A stretch of DNA of 64,000 nucleotides, from the NCBI RefSeq assembly GCF_029873635.1, contig NC_080422.1, forward strand, positions 14,415,936 to 14,479,935, read 5' to 3'. The notes under the pieces are model-generated. The model saw only the letters and a list, made by a program, of their open reading frames with translations, was not told the origin of the DNA and did not search any database. Of this stretch, positions 52,210 through 64,000 are shown piece after piece. The position numbers and the translations under genes are program-made. The stretch is from Malania oleifera (taxonomy: Eukaryota > Streptophyta > Magnoliopsida > Santalales > Ximeniaceae). Position 1 is the stretch's first letter; each line of letters opens with the position of its first letter.

Positions 52210-53724
52210 TGTAATGCTCCAAAAATAATTATTATAGGAGGATGTAGTGGATCCTAAAAAAATAAAATAAATAAATAAATAATTAATTAATTAATTAAAT
52301 ATTATAATAATAATGATTTTATTATTATTATTATATATATCCAATGCTTCCCCAAGCTTTCTTCAGGAAGCATATGAAGAATTTGAAATCAGAGAGAGAA
52401 GTCGCAGCCTCCCCCCCCCCCTTTTCAGAGTCTCTCTCTCACTCTTCTCTGTCTCTCTCCCACTTCCTTCAATTTCTCGACTGATTTTTGCCCGATTGAA
52501 AATCAGAAAATACCGCTGGACTCCATTCTCCACCACCGACATTTCTACTGGAACAGATTTGTCATAGGAGCATCGTAGGCATATCTCCTGAGGTAAGCTC
52601 AATTCTCACATTTACTTCAACTTTTCATAAATCTTAAGCCCAATTGACAATCAGACACCACCACGAGAATTTAGAGATGATTCTTTACAAGTCTAGGGAA
52701 GCGAATTTCTCGTGGGGTCGTCGTAGGCATAACAACAAAATTAGGCTAAGGGGGTTATTAAGGGGCTAATTATTATTTAATTATTATAGATTTAGAAATG
52801 TTAAATATTGGGCATTTTGAGATTGAATTAGGCTCATTGAATTTAGGGCTCGGGTAAGCGTCGCGGATGTAATTTCGGGACCCTACGGGCATAGTTCAGG
52901 AAAACCAACGTAATTTGATTATTTTGAAATTTAACAATTTATTTAGGTTATTGAGAGCTTGGGAAATGTTTTATGGAAATTATGTTGGAATTCTGTTGAA
53001 TGTTCTGGGGAAATGGAAATTGTAGATTTTGTGTTGGAAATGTCACGGGCTCAAGATTGAACTGTGTGGCCATCTCAGTAAGCCAGGTAAGGGGATCAAC
53101 TAAGTTAGTCTTTTTATGAAAATATATTTATTATTTTACAACATTTAATTTTAGGTAAATATGTATATCATAGAATTATGTTTGGGAAATACTGTTGTAA
53201 ATAGGGATATGATTTAAATATGTTTTATCAGGAAATATGATTTTAGAATAAATTTTACACCAGAATGTTATCCATCTTGTGTGGCATGAGTATTATTTAT
53301 CATGAAAATTATGCGTATGAAATATTATGTTATTTCAGAATAAACATCTATTTCTAGTTTTCATTAAAATTATAAAACAACGCAGAAACTATGATTTCAT
53401 GAATATTATGTAAACAGTGTAAGAAATTCATGTTCAGTATATTACGATTTGCCGACGCAGATGCCGAGTTTACATGCTAGGTTATGCCGGCACAGATGTC
53501 GTGATTCATGTTGGCGTAGATGCCATAATCATGTATGATAAGACAGAATTCATGAAATATTATCATGTCAGACATTATTATGAAATATGAAAAAGTTATG
53601 TTCAGTATATGAAACATATTATATGTTATCAGAACCCGGATGGTATGGTTTAGTTTAATTTTCAGGAGCACGGTACCGTAGTTATATGTTCAGAATTATG
53701 ATAGTACTACCACACGACCAGTAG

Positions 53725-55771
53725 TGTAACAACCTGCTTATCTTATCATATAATAAAGCATAATAAGTAAAATAGTCAACCCGAACCCATGGGTAACGAG
53801 GGCACCCATCATACATAGCGGAACTTAGGCAGCAATAAATGTAAATCATCATTCTCATAACCACAAAATACATAATACCAGAGTCAACTATAATCCAAAA
53901 CACTGTGTTTATATACAATCTCCCAAAAATACAAAAATAGATACAAATCTAGGAACCCATAACATAAATCTCCTATTCTTAGATCAGAACTTACCCTTCT
54001 AACAGGGTAGTAACACACTATCTCAACGGCGGCCTCGATCCGCCCGTCTTTTTGGGTTTCTTGAAAATTGTTTAAGTTTGGGGGTGAGACACTTCTCAGT
54101 AAAGGAAAATAAACTAAATATAATTGTGTGACAACATGAATATTTAATGCTAATATAGATATATAGTACGTTTTGCATACTGGAAACATTAATAATATCA
54201 TAACTACATAGACATATACTTTCATATTTCTAATAAATCGTACTGTTCATGAACTGTCTGGTATAGCTAGTAATATTGAAAAATTTACCCAGGATGAATA
54301 GTTAGTTGATGTCATGTATTACCCCCCCCCCATGACAAGTTGTGCAGTCCCCAACAATGGCTGGCCGACCATTGTCAAATAAAAAATGTCTCTAAGTATG
54401 ATGGGCCCACCACAACTCTACACTGAAAGCCACATCGACTATCCATCTCCCACCCCCTTTACTTGCAAAGGTGGTTAGCACAAATCTGAACATAATATCT
54501 AGTATATATAGCTACGGTACTGTGCTCCCGTAATTGAACTGAACTATCATTCCGGTTTTGATAACATATAATACATGATAATATACTTGTTTAACATAAA
54601 AAGATTGATAGCATTTTCTGTAATAACATACATACATATATATGACCTTGCGTCATTTTCTTTCATATCTGTGGCTTTGCACTGAGCATTTCATAAATAC
54701 GGCCTTGCGCCGAAATCATACATAATACATGGTATTGCGCCGACTATCAATCACGGCCTTGCGCCAAATATTTCATACATATCATTCTGAATAAATAATT
54801 CATTTATCATGTATTTTAAAACCATAATGTACTGCATTATTTCATAATCTTTAAAAACATGCTTTATTCGTAAAATTGCCATAACATAATACTTGTCATG
54901 TAAAATAATATTCATGTCATACAATGCTGAATAAACCATGCATTCCATTCTAAAATCATATTTTCTGACATTTCATACTAATATATATACATTTCAACAT
55001 AATAGTAGTATTTTCCCAAATATGCATTTTTACCAATCTCCTCATACATATTATACATGCTTCCTGAAAATAAATTTGCTAATAAAAAACGACAATAATT
55101 TGCATGGAAAATAACAACTTTAGTTTATTCCTTTACCTGATTCCTGAGAAGAAACCCCCTAAAATACACTCGTCTTGCACTTGTAGAGTTTCCCGTTCAA
55201 CACCCTGAAAATGAAAACTCTCAAAACTAAACTTCTGTATTTTTCTATGGATGACATTTTCTATAACTACGAAAAGACCAAATTTTGCATAAAAAGTCTT
55301 ACCTTAACCCAAGGATGAATTCCAACTCTGCTCTACCTCCGCTCCAGAAGATTTGGAGAGAACTTCCCCAGGAGCATTGTGGTGGCCTCAGATCGTCGAT
55401 TCGGCAAGAAATGGGGTCGGGATCGAAGAGAGAAGTGAGAGAAATCGTAGAGGAGAGAGAGAGGAAATTTTTGCTGATATTTCTGCGTAAAAATAAGAGT
55501 TTTAGGCTATTTATACAATGAGTTTCGTCGACGAGTCACGTCACCTCGTCGACAAGGTCAAAAAGGCTTCTTGTCGACGAACTCTCCCCCTCATCGACGA
55601 AATTCAGAGTCACCCAAATATCCTCTCTCGGTATCTTCTCGTCGACGAGACGCACCCTCGTCGATGAGCCTAAAGTGCCACATTGTCGACGAACGCTGTT
55701 GTGCCTTCTTTTATATTTCCATTTTCTCCTTTCTCTATTATTTAAATACCATTATTTTTCGGGTCATTACA
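53725..55771 (-). repeat. Family-A 3' LTR of the nested element
   Basis: The LTR starts TGTAACAACCTGC and ends GGGTCATTACA. The purine tract side (TTCTCCTCTCC) follows at 55772. It carries TATAAATA read on the minus strand at 55508-55515 and the GTCGACGA cluster at 55524-55695. GGCCTTGCGCC tandem words occur near 54640-54770. Confidence 0.93.
55508..55695 (-). promoter_or_regulatory. LTR promoter: TATAAATA and GTCGACGA cluster
   Basis: On the minus strand the cluster (TTCGTCGACGAG, CTCGTCGACAAG, TTGTCGACGAAC, CTCGTCGACGAGAC and variants) lies just upstream of TATAAATA (55508-55515). The 3' LTR copy has the same promoter text as the 5' LTR at 62628-62812. Confidence 0.72.
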
Positions 55772-56083
55772 TTCTCCTCTCCTTATAAAATTTTGTTTTC
55801 AAAATTTATTACTCATATAATTCATCATCCCTTAAAGGCAAAACAGTTTACTTATTTTATTACTTACCCTCACTTATAGCGGAAGAATACCATGGTTACA
55901 TTCCAAGTCCTGGGAGATTACATAAGTAAAATAAAAATTCTCCCAAAACTAAAATATTATTTACTAACTAAAGTATTACATGTACCTGCAAAAGAAACAT
56001 TATATATCACTTGCATTTCCTAGTTACATCTGAACTTCTTGGAACAATTGTGGGTATTTTTGTCTGATCTGTTCCTCGAACTC

Positions 56084-59000
56084 CTAAGAAGCCTCTTCTA
56101 TTGCGTGATTTCTCCATAGAACCTTTACAAGAGAAATCTTCTTGTTACGCAATTCTTGTTCCCTTCTATCTAGTATCTGTATAGATACCTCCTCATATAC
56201 TAATGAATCACTAAGTTCTAATTCATCATAACTGATAATATGAGAAGGGTCTGGGACATATTTCCTCAACATAGAAACATGGAATACGTCATGCATCCTG
56301 GATAGCATAGGTGGTAAAGCTAACCTGTAGGCAATTGATCCCACTTTCTCTAAAATCTAAAATGGACCGATAAACCTAGGGCTAAGTTTACATTTTCTTC
56401 CAAACCTCATGACTCCTTTTAACGGAGCTATCTTCAAAAATACATGATCACCAACTTCGAACTCCAAATTCCTACAACGATTATCAGCATAACTCTTTTA
56501 TCGGCTTTGAGTTGCACTGATTCTATCTATGATGATCTGAACCTTATCGTACGCATGCTGCACAAGCTCTAGTCCCATAGCTCGCCACTCACTCATCTCA
56601 TCCCAGTATAACGGAGAACGACATCTTCTACCGTATAGTGCCTCAAATGGTGTCATACCAATACTGGCCTGATAACTATTATTATACGCGAATTCCACCA
56701 GCGGCATGAATTGAGTCCAACTACCCCCAAAGTCCAATACACATGCTCGGAGCATATCTTCTAGTATCTATATTGTCCTCTCAGTCTGCCCATCCGACTA
56801 AGGATGGAATGCTATGCTAAACGATAACTGAGACCCTAAAGCTTCCTGCAAACTTTTCCAGAAACGTGACGTGAAACGTGGGTCTCGATCTGACATAATA
56901 AATATAGGCGCTCCGTGAGAACGAACTATCTCCTGAATGTAAATCTCCATCAAACGGTTAAGAGAATAGCTTATCTTAATAAAGAGGAAATAGGAGGTCT
57001 TAGTCAACCGATCTACTATCACCCAAATTGCATTTTGACCATGCGATGTTGACAGTAGCTCTGAGACAAAATTCATAGATATATGACCTCACTTCCACTA
57101 TGGGATAAATAGCAGCTGCAACTAACCAGCTGGCCTCTAGTGCTCAGCTTTTACCTGCTGGCACATCAGACACTGCGTTACATACTCAGCAATCTCTTTC
57201 TTCATACCACTCCACCAATAGAACTCTCGAAGATCTCTATACATTTTCGTACTTCCGGAATGAATTGTATACAAAGATCTGTTAGCCTTCTCCAAAATAG
57301 TCTTCCTGATATCAACATTGGCAAGAACACATAACTTGGAACGGAACCGTAAAATTTAGTCATCTGAAATGCAAAATTCATCTCCCTGACTAGTATGCAC
57401 TCTGTCCATCACCTCTGCTAATTCTGGGTCTTCCTTCTGAGCAACTTTAATTCTTTCCTACAAAGTAGGCTATACCACTAAAGTGGCGATACATACTGGA
57501 GAATCACTCTCCACCAACTCTATGTTGAGTCTCTCTAGATCCATCATGATCGGATACTGGATCTCCATAGCAGACACACTAGTCTCGCAGACTTCCTACT
57601 CAGCGCATCAGCTACCACATTTGCTTTTCCTGAGTGATAGGTGATAGTACAATCAAAATATTTAATTAACTCTAACCACCTTCTCTACCTTATATTCAAT
57701 TCCTTATGGGTGAAGAAGTACTTTAAACTCTTGTGGTAAGAGAAAATCTCACACTGCTCACCGTATAGGTAATGCCTCCAAATCTTCAATGCATGTACCA
57801 CTGCAGCCAATTCAAGATCATGGGTAGGGTAGTTCTTCTTATACACTTTCAACTATCTAGAAACATACGCCAACACCCTACCATGCTACATCAATACACA
57901 GCCAAGTCCCTTCAAGGACACATCACTGTAGATAGTATAGCCCTCATCCCCTGACAAGATGATCAGCACTGGTGTCGTGACAAGTCTCTGTTTCAATTCT
58001 TGAAAACTCTGCTCATGGGTATCGTCCCATTCGAATATGGCATTCTTCTTAGTCAATCATGTCATAGGCCCTAATAAAGCTGAGAATCTCTCAATGAAAT
58101 GACGGTAATAACCAGCTAACCCTTAGAAACTCTGAATCTTCGGGACGTTCCTCGGTCTAGCCCAATTCACTACCGCATCAATCTTATTGGGATCCATAGA
58201 AATTTTGTCCCCTGAGATAACATGCCCCAAAAACACAACTTTCTCGAGCCAGAAATCACATTTACTGAACTTGGTGTACTACTTATTTTCTCTGAGTGTT
58301 TGTAAAATTTGCCTTAAATGTATCTCTTGTTTCTCATAGCTCCTCGAATAGACCAGTACATCATCAATAAAAACAACGACAAACTGATCTAAAAATGGAT
58401 GGAAGATCTTATTCATCAAATTTATAAATATCGCATGAGCATTCGTCAGACCAAATGGTATAACAAGGAACTCGTAATGTCCATACTTAGTCTTGAAGGT
58501 CGTCTTCGAGACATCTTCTATCCTTAATTTTACCTGATGATAGCTTGATCTGAGGTCAATCTTGGAATACACTCGTGTACCCTAGAGCTGGTCAAATAAA
58601 TCATCTATATGGGGTAGAGAATACTTATTCTTGATGGCCACTTTATTAATCTCCCTGTAATCTATGCGCATCCTCATAGACCCATCATTCTTCTTCACAA
58701 ATAATACTGGAGCTCCCCATGGAGATACACTAGGTCGTATAAAACCCTTATCGAGTAAATCCTATAACTGATCTTTTAATTCTGCCAACTCTGCCGACGT
58801 CATTCGATACAGTGTTTTAGAGATCGGCGTTGTACTTGGAAGCAGATCAATGGGAAAATCTACCTCACGATCAGGTGGCAAACCCAATAATTCATCTGGA
58901 AACACATCTGTGAATTCTTTCACTACAGGCGTATTAATAAGTTTCAATTCATTCTTTGACATTTCTTTCACACAGGCTACAAATCCCAGACAACCACTTA

Positions 59001-59370
59001 GAAGCAGTCTCCTCGCCTGAACAGCTGGGACCATCTGAGGTAGAGATTGCACTCGTGACCCTGTAAATATGAATTCTGGTTTCCCTGGAGGTTTGAATAT
59101 CACTTCTCTCACGCGGAAATCTGTACTAGCAAAGTTAGCTGCTAGCCAATCCATACCAAAAATGATATCAAACCCATGCATATCTAGTACCACCAAATTA
59201 GTAGATAAAATTATCCCCTAATCATCAACTAGACAACCCTAAAGCATCCTACTACACCTCATCGCTGACCCGATCGGTGTAGTCACTAATAATTCAACAT
59301 CTAATAATTGTGTTTCAACCACACACAATTTAACACACTCCACATATGCAAACGAGTGTGTGGCCCCTGA
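56084..59370 (-). pseudogene. Gypsy pol remnant (protease to chromodomain)
   Basis: Reading leftward: protease (about 59.37-59.08 kb, with the LFDSGATHSFA active-site motif), RT (about 58.9-58.28 kb; [14 protein letters not shown]), RNase H (about 57.85-57.6 kb), integrase (about 57.2-56.5 kb; IMSDRDPRFTSRFWKSLQEA and YGRRCRSPLYWDE) and a C-terminal segment with HDVFHVSMLRKY followed by a chromodomain-like ILDRREQELRNKKISLVKV. Chromodomains in this clade help target heterochromatin. Fossil with several breaks. Confidence 0.92.
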
Positions 59371-59549
59371 GTCAAATAGTGCAAAATGAAAACATATTAA
59401 CCGTACCTGTCACCACGTCGTCGGCCGCCTTAGCATCACTCGACGTTAGAGCAAAGACCCTGGCTCGAGTCATGTTCCTCTATTGGCCTCCACTTGGCGC
59501 CTGATAACCTCCTTGTGCAGGTCTAGGAACAGGAGTAGCACTAATCTGA

Positions 59550-60498
59550 GCCTAACAATCCCTTATCACGTGCCTTGGCTTCCCACACCAATAGTAAATA
59601 TCGCGCCCAGCACGACACTCCCCAGGGTGTCTTTTCCCATAAGTCGGGTAAGCTGGAAGTGGCTGCATACCCTGAAAACCACGAGTCCCTGTCTCCTGCC
59701 TCCGATCTCTATAGTAGCCACCTCTTTTCCATGAACCACGACTAGACCCGTGCTGGGAACCAGATGGCGTGGATATCTTCCTCTGTCTCTTCTCCTCCGC
59801 CTCCAACCACTCTCCAATTTATGCTATAGTGGCCCTATCTACCAGCTCAACAAAATCCAGCAACTTCAGTATCGACGCCTACTTATATATTTCTCTCCTC
59901 AGACCTCTTTCAAACTGTCGTACCTTCTTCGCCTCATTTGGAATAATGTATGGGCAAAGCAAGATAGTTCAATGAACCTCACCGCGTACTGCTTCACCGT
60001 CTGCTGTCCCTACTTCAAATTCAGGAACTCCTCAATCTTAGCTTCCCTAGATGAAGCCGGAAAATACCTGTCGAAGAATATCTTCTTAAATCGCTCCCAC
60101 GTCATCTCCACAGGTACTGTCCTCTGCTACTCCAGGAGTTTTACCACCATCCACCATCTCTCGGCCTCTCCAGTCAGTTTATATGTAGCGAACAACACCC
60201 TCTACTTCCCAGAACACTGCAGCACTGTAAATACTTTTTCGATCTCCTGCACCTAGTTTTCAACAACTGCAGGATCAGTTCCTCCTGAGAAAGCCGGAGG
60301 ATTCATCTTAATGAATTTCTCTATCGAGCTGTCGTGGCCTGCCGACGGACCACCCTGTTCCCTCGAGCTCCTGGTAATTTCAGCCATGACTTGTTGTGCC
60401 ACGCTGCATAAAACTGCATCTCAACCACCACCCGCAGCGCCTAAGGGCCCAGCTCCCTTGTTTCCATTAGCATTGGCGCTAGTGCCTCCAAGGTCCAT
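59550..60498 (-). pseudogene. Gypsy gag remnant of the nested element
   Basis: Gag starts from a MDLGG-type N-terminus at 60498 and runs to an arginine-rich stretch and a zinc knuckle (CYWCGKPRHVIRDC-like, near 59553-59600). It resembles the gag of the left-edge element. Decayed copy. Confidence 0.87.
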
Positions 60499-60799
60499 CC
60501 TAAAAAATAAATAACTTAACTTAGAACCCTATTACCATAACATACCATCCAACTAATACCATATTCCCTTAATTAATTCATCACTCCTGATCATAATTCA
60601 AGGTTCAATCCTCCAACTTAGATACCCAACCCGACGATAGTTTACCATGGCTTTCCTGAAATTGTCACCCTAGGAAAAATACACAAACCATTATGGAATT
60701 CTTACATATAGACTACAAAACCATACCTCAAATTCCCTTATCCTATGCTCTAGTATCATTATTGTTGCATTCTAGAGTCTACAAAACCTAGCATCCTAG

Positions 60800-60811
60800 G
60801 CTCTGATACCA
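60800..60811 (-). promoter_or_regulatory. Primer binding site (initiator Met tRNA)
   Basis: The minus strand reads TGGTATCAGAGC, the standard 12-base complement to the 3' end of plant initiator methionine tRNA, three bases from the LTR end. Confidence 0.95.
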
Positions 60812-60814
60812 AAC

Positions 60815-62550
60815 TGTAACGACCTGCTTATCTTATCATATAATAAAGCATAATAAGTAAAATAGTCAACCCGAACCCGTGGGTAACGGGGACACTTGTC
60901 ATACACAGCGGAACCTAGGCAGCAGTAAATTTAAATCATCATTCTCATAACCACAAAATACATAATACCAGAGTCAACTATAATCCAAAACACTGTGTTT
61001 ATATATAATCTCCCAAAAGTACAAAAATAGATACAAATCTAGGAACCTATAATGTAAATCTCCTGTTCCTAGATCAGAACTTACCCTCATAGTAGGGTAG
61101 TAACACACTATCTTAACGGCGGCCTCAATCCGTTGGTCTTTCTGGGTTTTTCTAAAAATTGTTTAAGTTTGGGGGTGAGACACTTCTCAGTAAGGGAAAA
61201 TAAACTAAATACAGCTGTGTGACAACATGAATATTTAATGCTAATATAGATATATAGTACATTTTGCATACTGGAAACATTAATAATATTATAACTACAT
61301 AGACATATACTTTCATATTTCTAATAAATCGTCCTGTTCATGAACTATCTGGTATAACTAGTAATACTGAAAATTTACCCAGGAGGAATAGTTAATTGGT
61401 GTCATGTATTAACCCCCATGACGGGTTATATAGCCCAAAGGTAGGACCCGACAATGGTTGGCCGACCACTGCCGAATAAAAAATGTCTGTAAGTACGATG
61501 GGCCCATCACACCCTGGTTCGGACTGCCAGGTGGACATCTACAACTCTACACTGAAAGCCACATTGACTATCCATCTCCCACCCCCTCTACTTGCAGGGG
61601 TGGTTAGTGCAAGTCTGAACATAATATCTGATTTGTATAGTTACGATGTCGTGCTCTTGTAACTGAACTGAACTATCATCCGGGTTCTGATAACATATAA
61701 TACATGATAATATACTTGTTTAACATAAAAAGATTGACAACATTTTCTGTAATTACATACATACATATGTACGGCCTTGCGCCATTTTCTTTCATATCTA
61801 CGGCCTTACGCTGAACATTTCATAAATACAGCCTTGCGCCGACTATCAATCACGGCCTTGCACCGAATATTTTATACATATCATTTTGAATAAATAATTC
61901 ATTTATCATGTATTTTAAAACCATAATGTACTGCAATATTTCATAATCTCTAAAAAAATGTTTTATTCGTAAAATTGTCATAACATAATACTTTTCATGT
62001 AAAATAATATTCATGCCACACAATGCTGAATAAACCATAAATTCCATTCTAAAATCATATTTTTTGACATTTCATACTAATATACATACATTTCAACATA
62101 ATAGCAGTATTTTCCCAAATATGCATTTTTACCAATCTCCTCGTATATATTATACATGCTTCCTGAAAATAAATTTGCTGATAAATAACGATAATAATTT
62201 GCATGGAAAATAACTGCTTTAGTTTATTCCCTTACCTGATTCCTAAGAAGAAACCCCCTAAAATTCACTCGTCCTACACTCTCAGGGTTTCCCATTCAAC
62301 ACCCTGAAAATGACAACTCCTAGAACTAAACTTCAGTATTTTTCCGTGAATAACATTTTCTATAACTACTAAAAGACCAAATTTTGCATAAAAAGTCTTA
62401 CCTTAACCGAGGGATGAATTCCAACTCTACCCCACCAACGATCCACTCCGGCAGACTTGGAGAGAACTTCCACAGGAGCATCGTGGTGGCCTCAAATCAT
62501 CGATCTGGTAAGAAATGGGGCCGGGATCTAAGAGAGAAGTGAGAGAAACC

Positions 62551-62583
<33 letters not shown>

Positions 62584-62889
62584 GGAACTTTTGTTGATAT
62601 TTCTACGTAAAAATCCGAGTTTTAGGCTATTTATACTATGGGCTTCGTCAACGAGCCACATCACCTCGTCGACGAGGTCAAGAAGGCTACTCGTCAATGA
62701 ACTCTCCCCCTCGTTGACGAAATTTAGAGTCACCCAAATATCCTCTCGGTATCTTCTTATCGACGAGATGCACGCTCGTTGACGAGCCCAAAGTTTCATG
62801 ACATCGACGAACGCTGCTGCGCCTTCTATTATATTCCCTTTTTCCCCTTTCTCTATTATTTAAATACCATTATTCTTTAGGTCATTACA
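60815..62889 (-). repeat. Family-A 5' LTR of the nested element
   Basis: The LTR starts TGTAACGACCTGC and ends GGTCATTACA, 2.08 kb. It is closely similar to 53725-55771 along its length. TATAAATA on the minus strand is at 62628-62635, the GTCGACGA cluster at 62641-62812, and an (AG)n run at about 62557-62583 in the expected leader. Confidence 0.94.
62628..62812 (-). promoter_or_regulatory. LTR promoter: TATAAATA and GTCGACGA cluster
   Basis: About seven motif copies lie upstream of TATAAATA on the minus strand. Compared with the other LTR of this element, several positions differ by CG against TG or CA within the motif, such as TTCGTCAACGAG for TTCGTCGACGAG. Confidence 0.72.
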
Positions 62890-63669
62890 AGTAATGTGGG
62901 AGATGGCAGTTGATGTGGCTTCAATGTAGAGTGGAGTTGTTCCCTTTGCAGTTCGGGACCAAGTGGGACAGGCCCATCATACTTACAGACTTATGTTTGA
63001 TTTAGCATGGTCAGCCAACCATTGCTAGATCCCGCCTTCAGGCCGCACAACCCAGTCATGTGGGGGTAAGACATGACATCAGCTAACTATCTATCATGAG
63101 TGTTATTTTAGTATAGTACAATTATATGAGATGTTTTTCATGTATAGTATGCAGTATGTTATATTATGAATTGACAAATCATGTATGAATTATTTATATG
63201 TACAACATGAAAATACTCATGTTGCCACACACTGATACTAGTTTATTTCCCTTACTGAGAGGTGTCTCACCCCAGCATTAAAACATTTAAGAAATCCGAG
63301 TAGAGGAGTAGATAGAGCTCTGCGACAATAGAGTTGGACTGTGCTACCCTGTCAGAAGGGTGAGTTGTTGTGCTAGGGTCAGATTTATTTTGGGAATTGG
63401 CCCTAGGATACTTTCAGTATTTTGGTGGATGATTGTATATATATAATTAGCAGATTTAATAGAACTCTGATATTGTGATTTATTGGATGGTTGTATGTAA
63501 ATTACATTTCCTACTGCTTAGGTGTCAAAGTTGTTGGTAGGTATGTCCCCGGTACCCACGGATCTGGGTAGTCCATGTTTATATCAGTATAACAGGGAAA
63601 TAGGGTAATTAAGAATGATGTTATTTTTTTATGTGGAAAAAAATATGGTAAAATAGGCAGGTCCTTACA

Positions 63670-64000
63670 GTTTGGTATCAGAGCTTAGGTTGCTAGGTTC
63701 TATAGACTCTAAAGTGCAGTGGAAACAATACCAGAGTTTAGAAAGAGGATTTAGGGTTTTGTTCTGTAGGTTAGAGATAGGACTTCCGTGGTGGTTTTTG
63801 TGTCTTTCCTGGGGTGACGATTTTAGGAAAGTCATAGTAAACTATTGTCGAGTTGTGTTTCTAAAGTGTAGGACTGAATCTTGAAATAAGATAAGGATGT
63901 TAAGATAGGGGATTTTTGTTAGATGCGAAAGTTATAAGGATAGGGTCCCTAGGTCAAGTTTATTGTCTTTTAGGATGGACCCTAGTGGATGTAGTGCCCA
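63670..64000 (+). mobile_element. Start of internal region of the plus-strand family-B Gypsy element
   Basis: A primer site TGGTATCAGAGC (63673-63684) follows the LTR end at 63669 by three bases. A leader of about 290 bp follows, resembling the leaders of the two minus-strand elements (TAGGTTCTATAGACTCTAAA, GACGATTTTAGGAAAG, AGTAAACTATTGTCG). A gag-type start, MDPSGCSA, opens at 63975 and runs off the window. The gag is too short here to judge its state. Confidence 0.9.

Larger units (their letters stand above)
53725..62889 (-). mobile_element. Ty3/Gypsy chromovirus-like retrotransposon, full span, decayed (nested)
   Basis: A 9.2 kb minus-strand element with LTRs at 53725-55771 and 60815-62889. 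The PBS (60800-60811) is a perfect TGGTATCAGAGC. The order on the minus strand is gag, protease, RT, RNase H, integrase and a chromodomain-like end, typical of the Tekay/Del chromovirus group. Flanks are AGTAG and AGTAA, a near-match duplication. LTR identity is about 92-94% by eye over the stretches compared, which suggests an age of a few million years. Several breaks are present in its coding region. It sits inside the LTR of another Gypsy element. Confidence 0.94.
52210..63669 (+). repeat. 5' LTR of a plus-strand family-B element, split by a nested insertion
   Basis: The segments 52210-53724 and 62895-63669 form one LTR of about 2.3 kb, starting TGTAATGCTCC and ending GGTCCTTACA, directly before a primer binding site. 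The element at 53725-62889 is inserted between them. The left part shares words with the reverse complement of 49576-51946 (GAAGC-TTCTTCAGGAAGC area, ACCGACATTTC, CATCGTAGGCAT-type text), so it is the same family in the opposite orientation. Tandem words GCCGACGCAGATGCCG and GCCGGCACAGATGTCG lie at about 53450-53530. Confidence 0.82.

Overview
The window is nuclear DNA of a flowering plant, most likely a eudicot. It is AT-rich, has spliced genes with GT-AG introns, and carries plant-type Ty3/Gypsy and Ty1/Copia retrotransposons, RTE and L1 LINEs, and Au-like SINEs. The species cannot be told from the sequence. I found two host genes that look intact; most of the rest is transposable element or element debris.

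Region 1-14.3 kb is a pile of Gypsy-type LTR sequence. A minus-strand element enters from the left edge and ends in a 2.4 kb LTR (3595-6026). It sits inside an older LTR (6027-8605), which is also split by a solo LTR (6670-8570, TSD CCCCA). Two more solo LTRs follow, at 9688-11839 (TSD CTTTA) and 12141-14296 (TSD TATAT, inside an AT microsatellite).

Region 15.3-43.9 kb is one plus-strand gene of 15 coding exons. It encodes a 1,150-residue protein with two N-terminal membrane segments, a PXA domain, a PX domain and a C-terminal nexin domain, so it is a plant relative of the Mdm1/SNX13/SNX14 membrane-tethering family. Two short overlapping uORFs precede its ATG. Intron 12 is about 16.9 kb and holds a MITE, an antisense Copia element, an L1 remnant, a SINE and a full-length RTE LINE with perfect 14-bp target-site duplications. 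Intron 1 holds another SINE and intron 14 a truncated RTE tail.

Region 47.06-48.07 kb is a minus-strand gene for 60S ribosomal protein eL37 (95 residues, four coding exons, the first being the ATG alone). It has a TATA box and a telo-box upstream, as is usual for plant ribosomal protein genes.

Region 49.6-64 kb is a second nest. The left part is a minus-oriented LTR with a stub of internal sequence (49576-52209). A plus-oriented LTR of a further element follows (52210-53724 and 62895-63669; its internal region runs off the right edge). That LTR is split by a 9.2 kb minus-strand Gypsy chromovirus-like element with both LTRs (53725-62889).

The most unusual recurring signal is in the LTR promoters of one family: clusters of degenerate copies of the 12-bp palindrome TTCGTCGACGAA lie directly upstream of the LTR TATA box in five LTRs, with a sixth similar. 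I see no operon-like or defence system here. The interest lies in the nested retroelement layers and this promoter motif.
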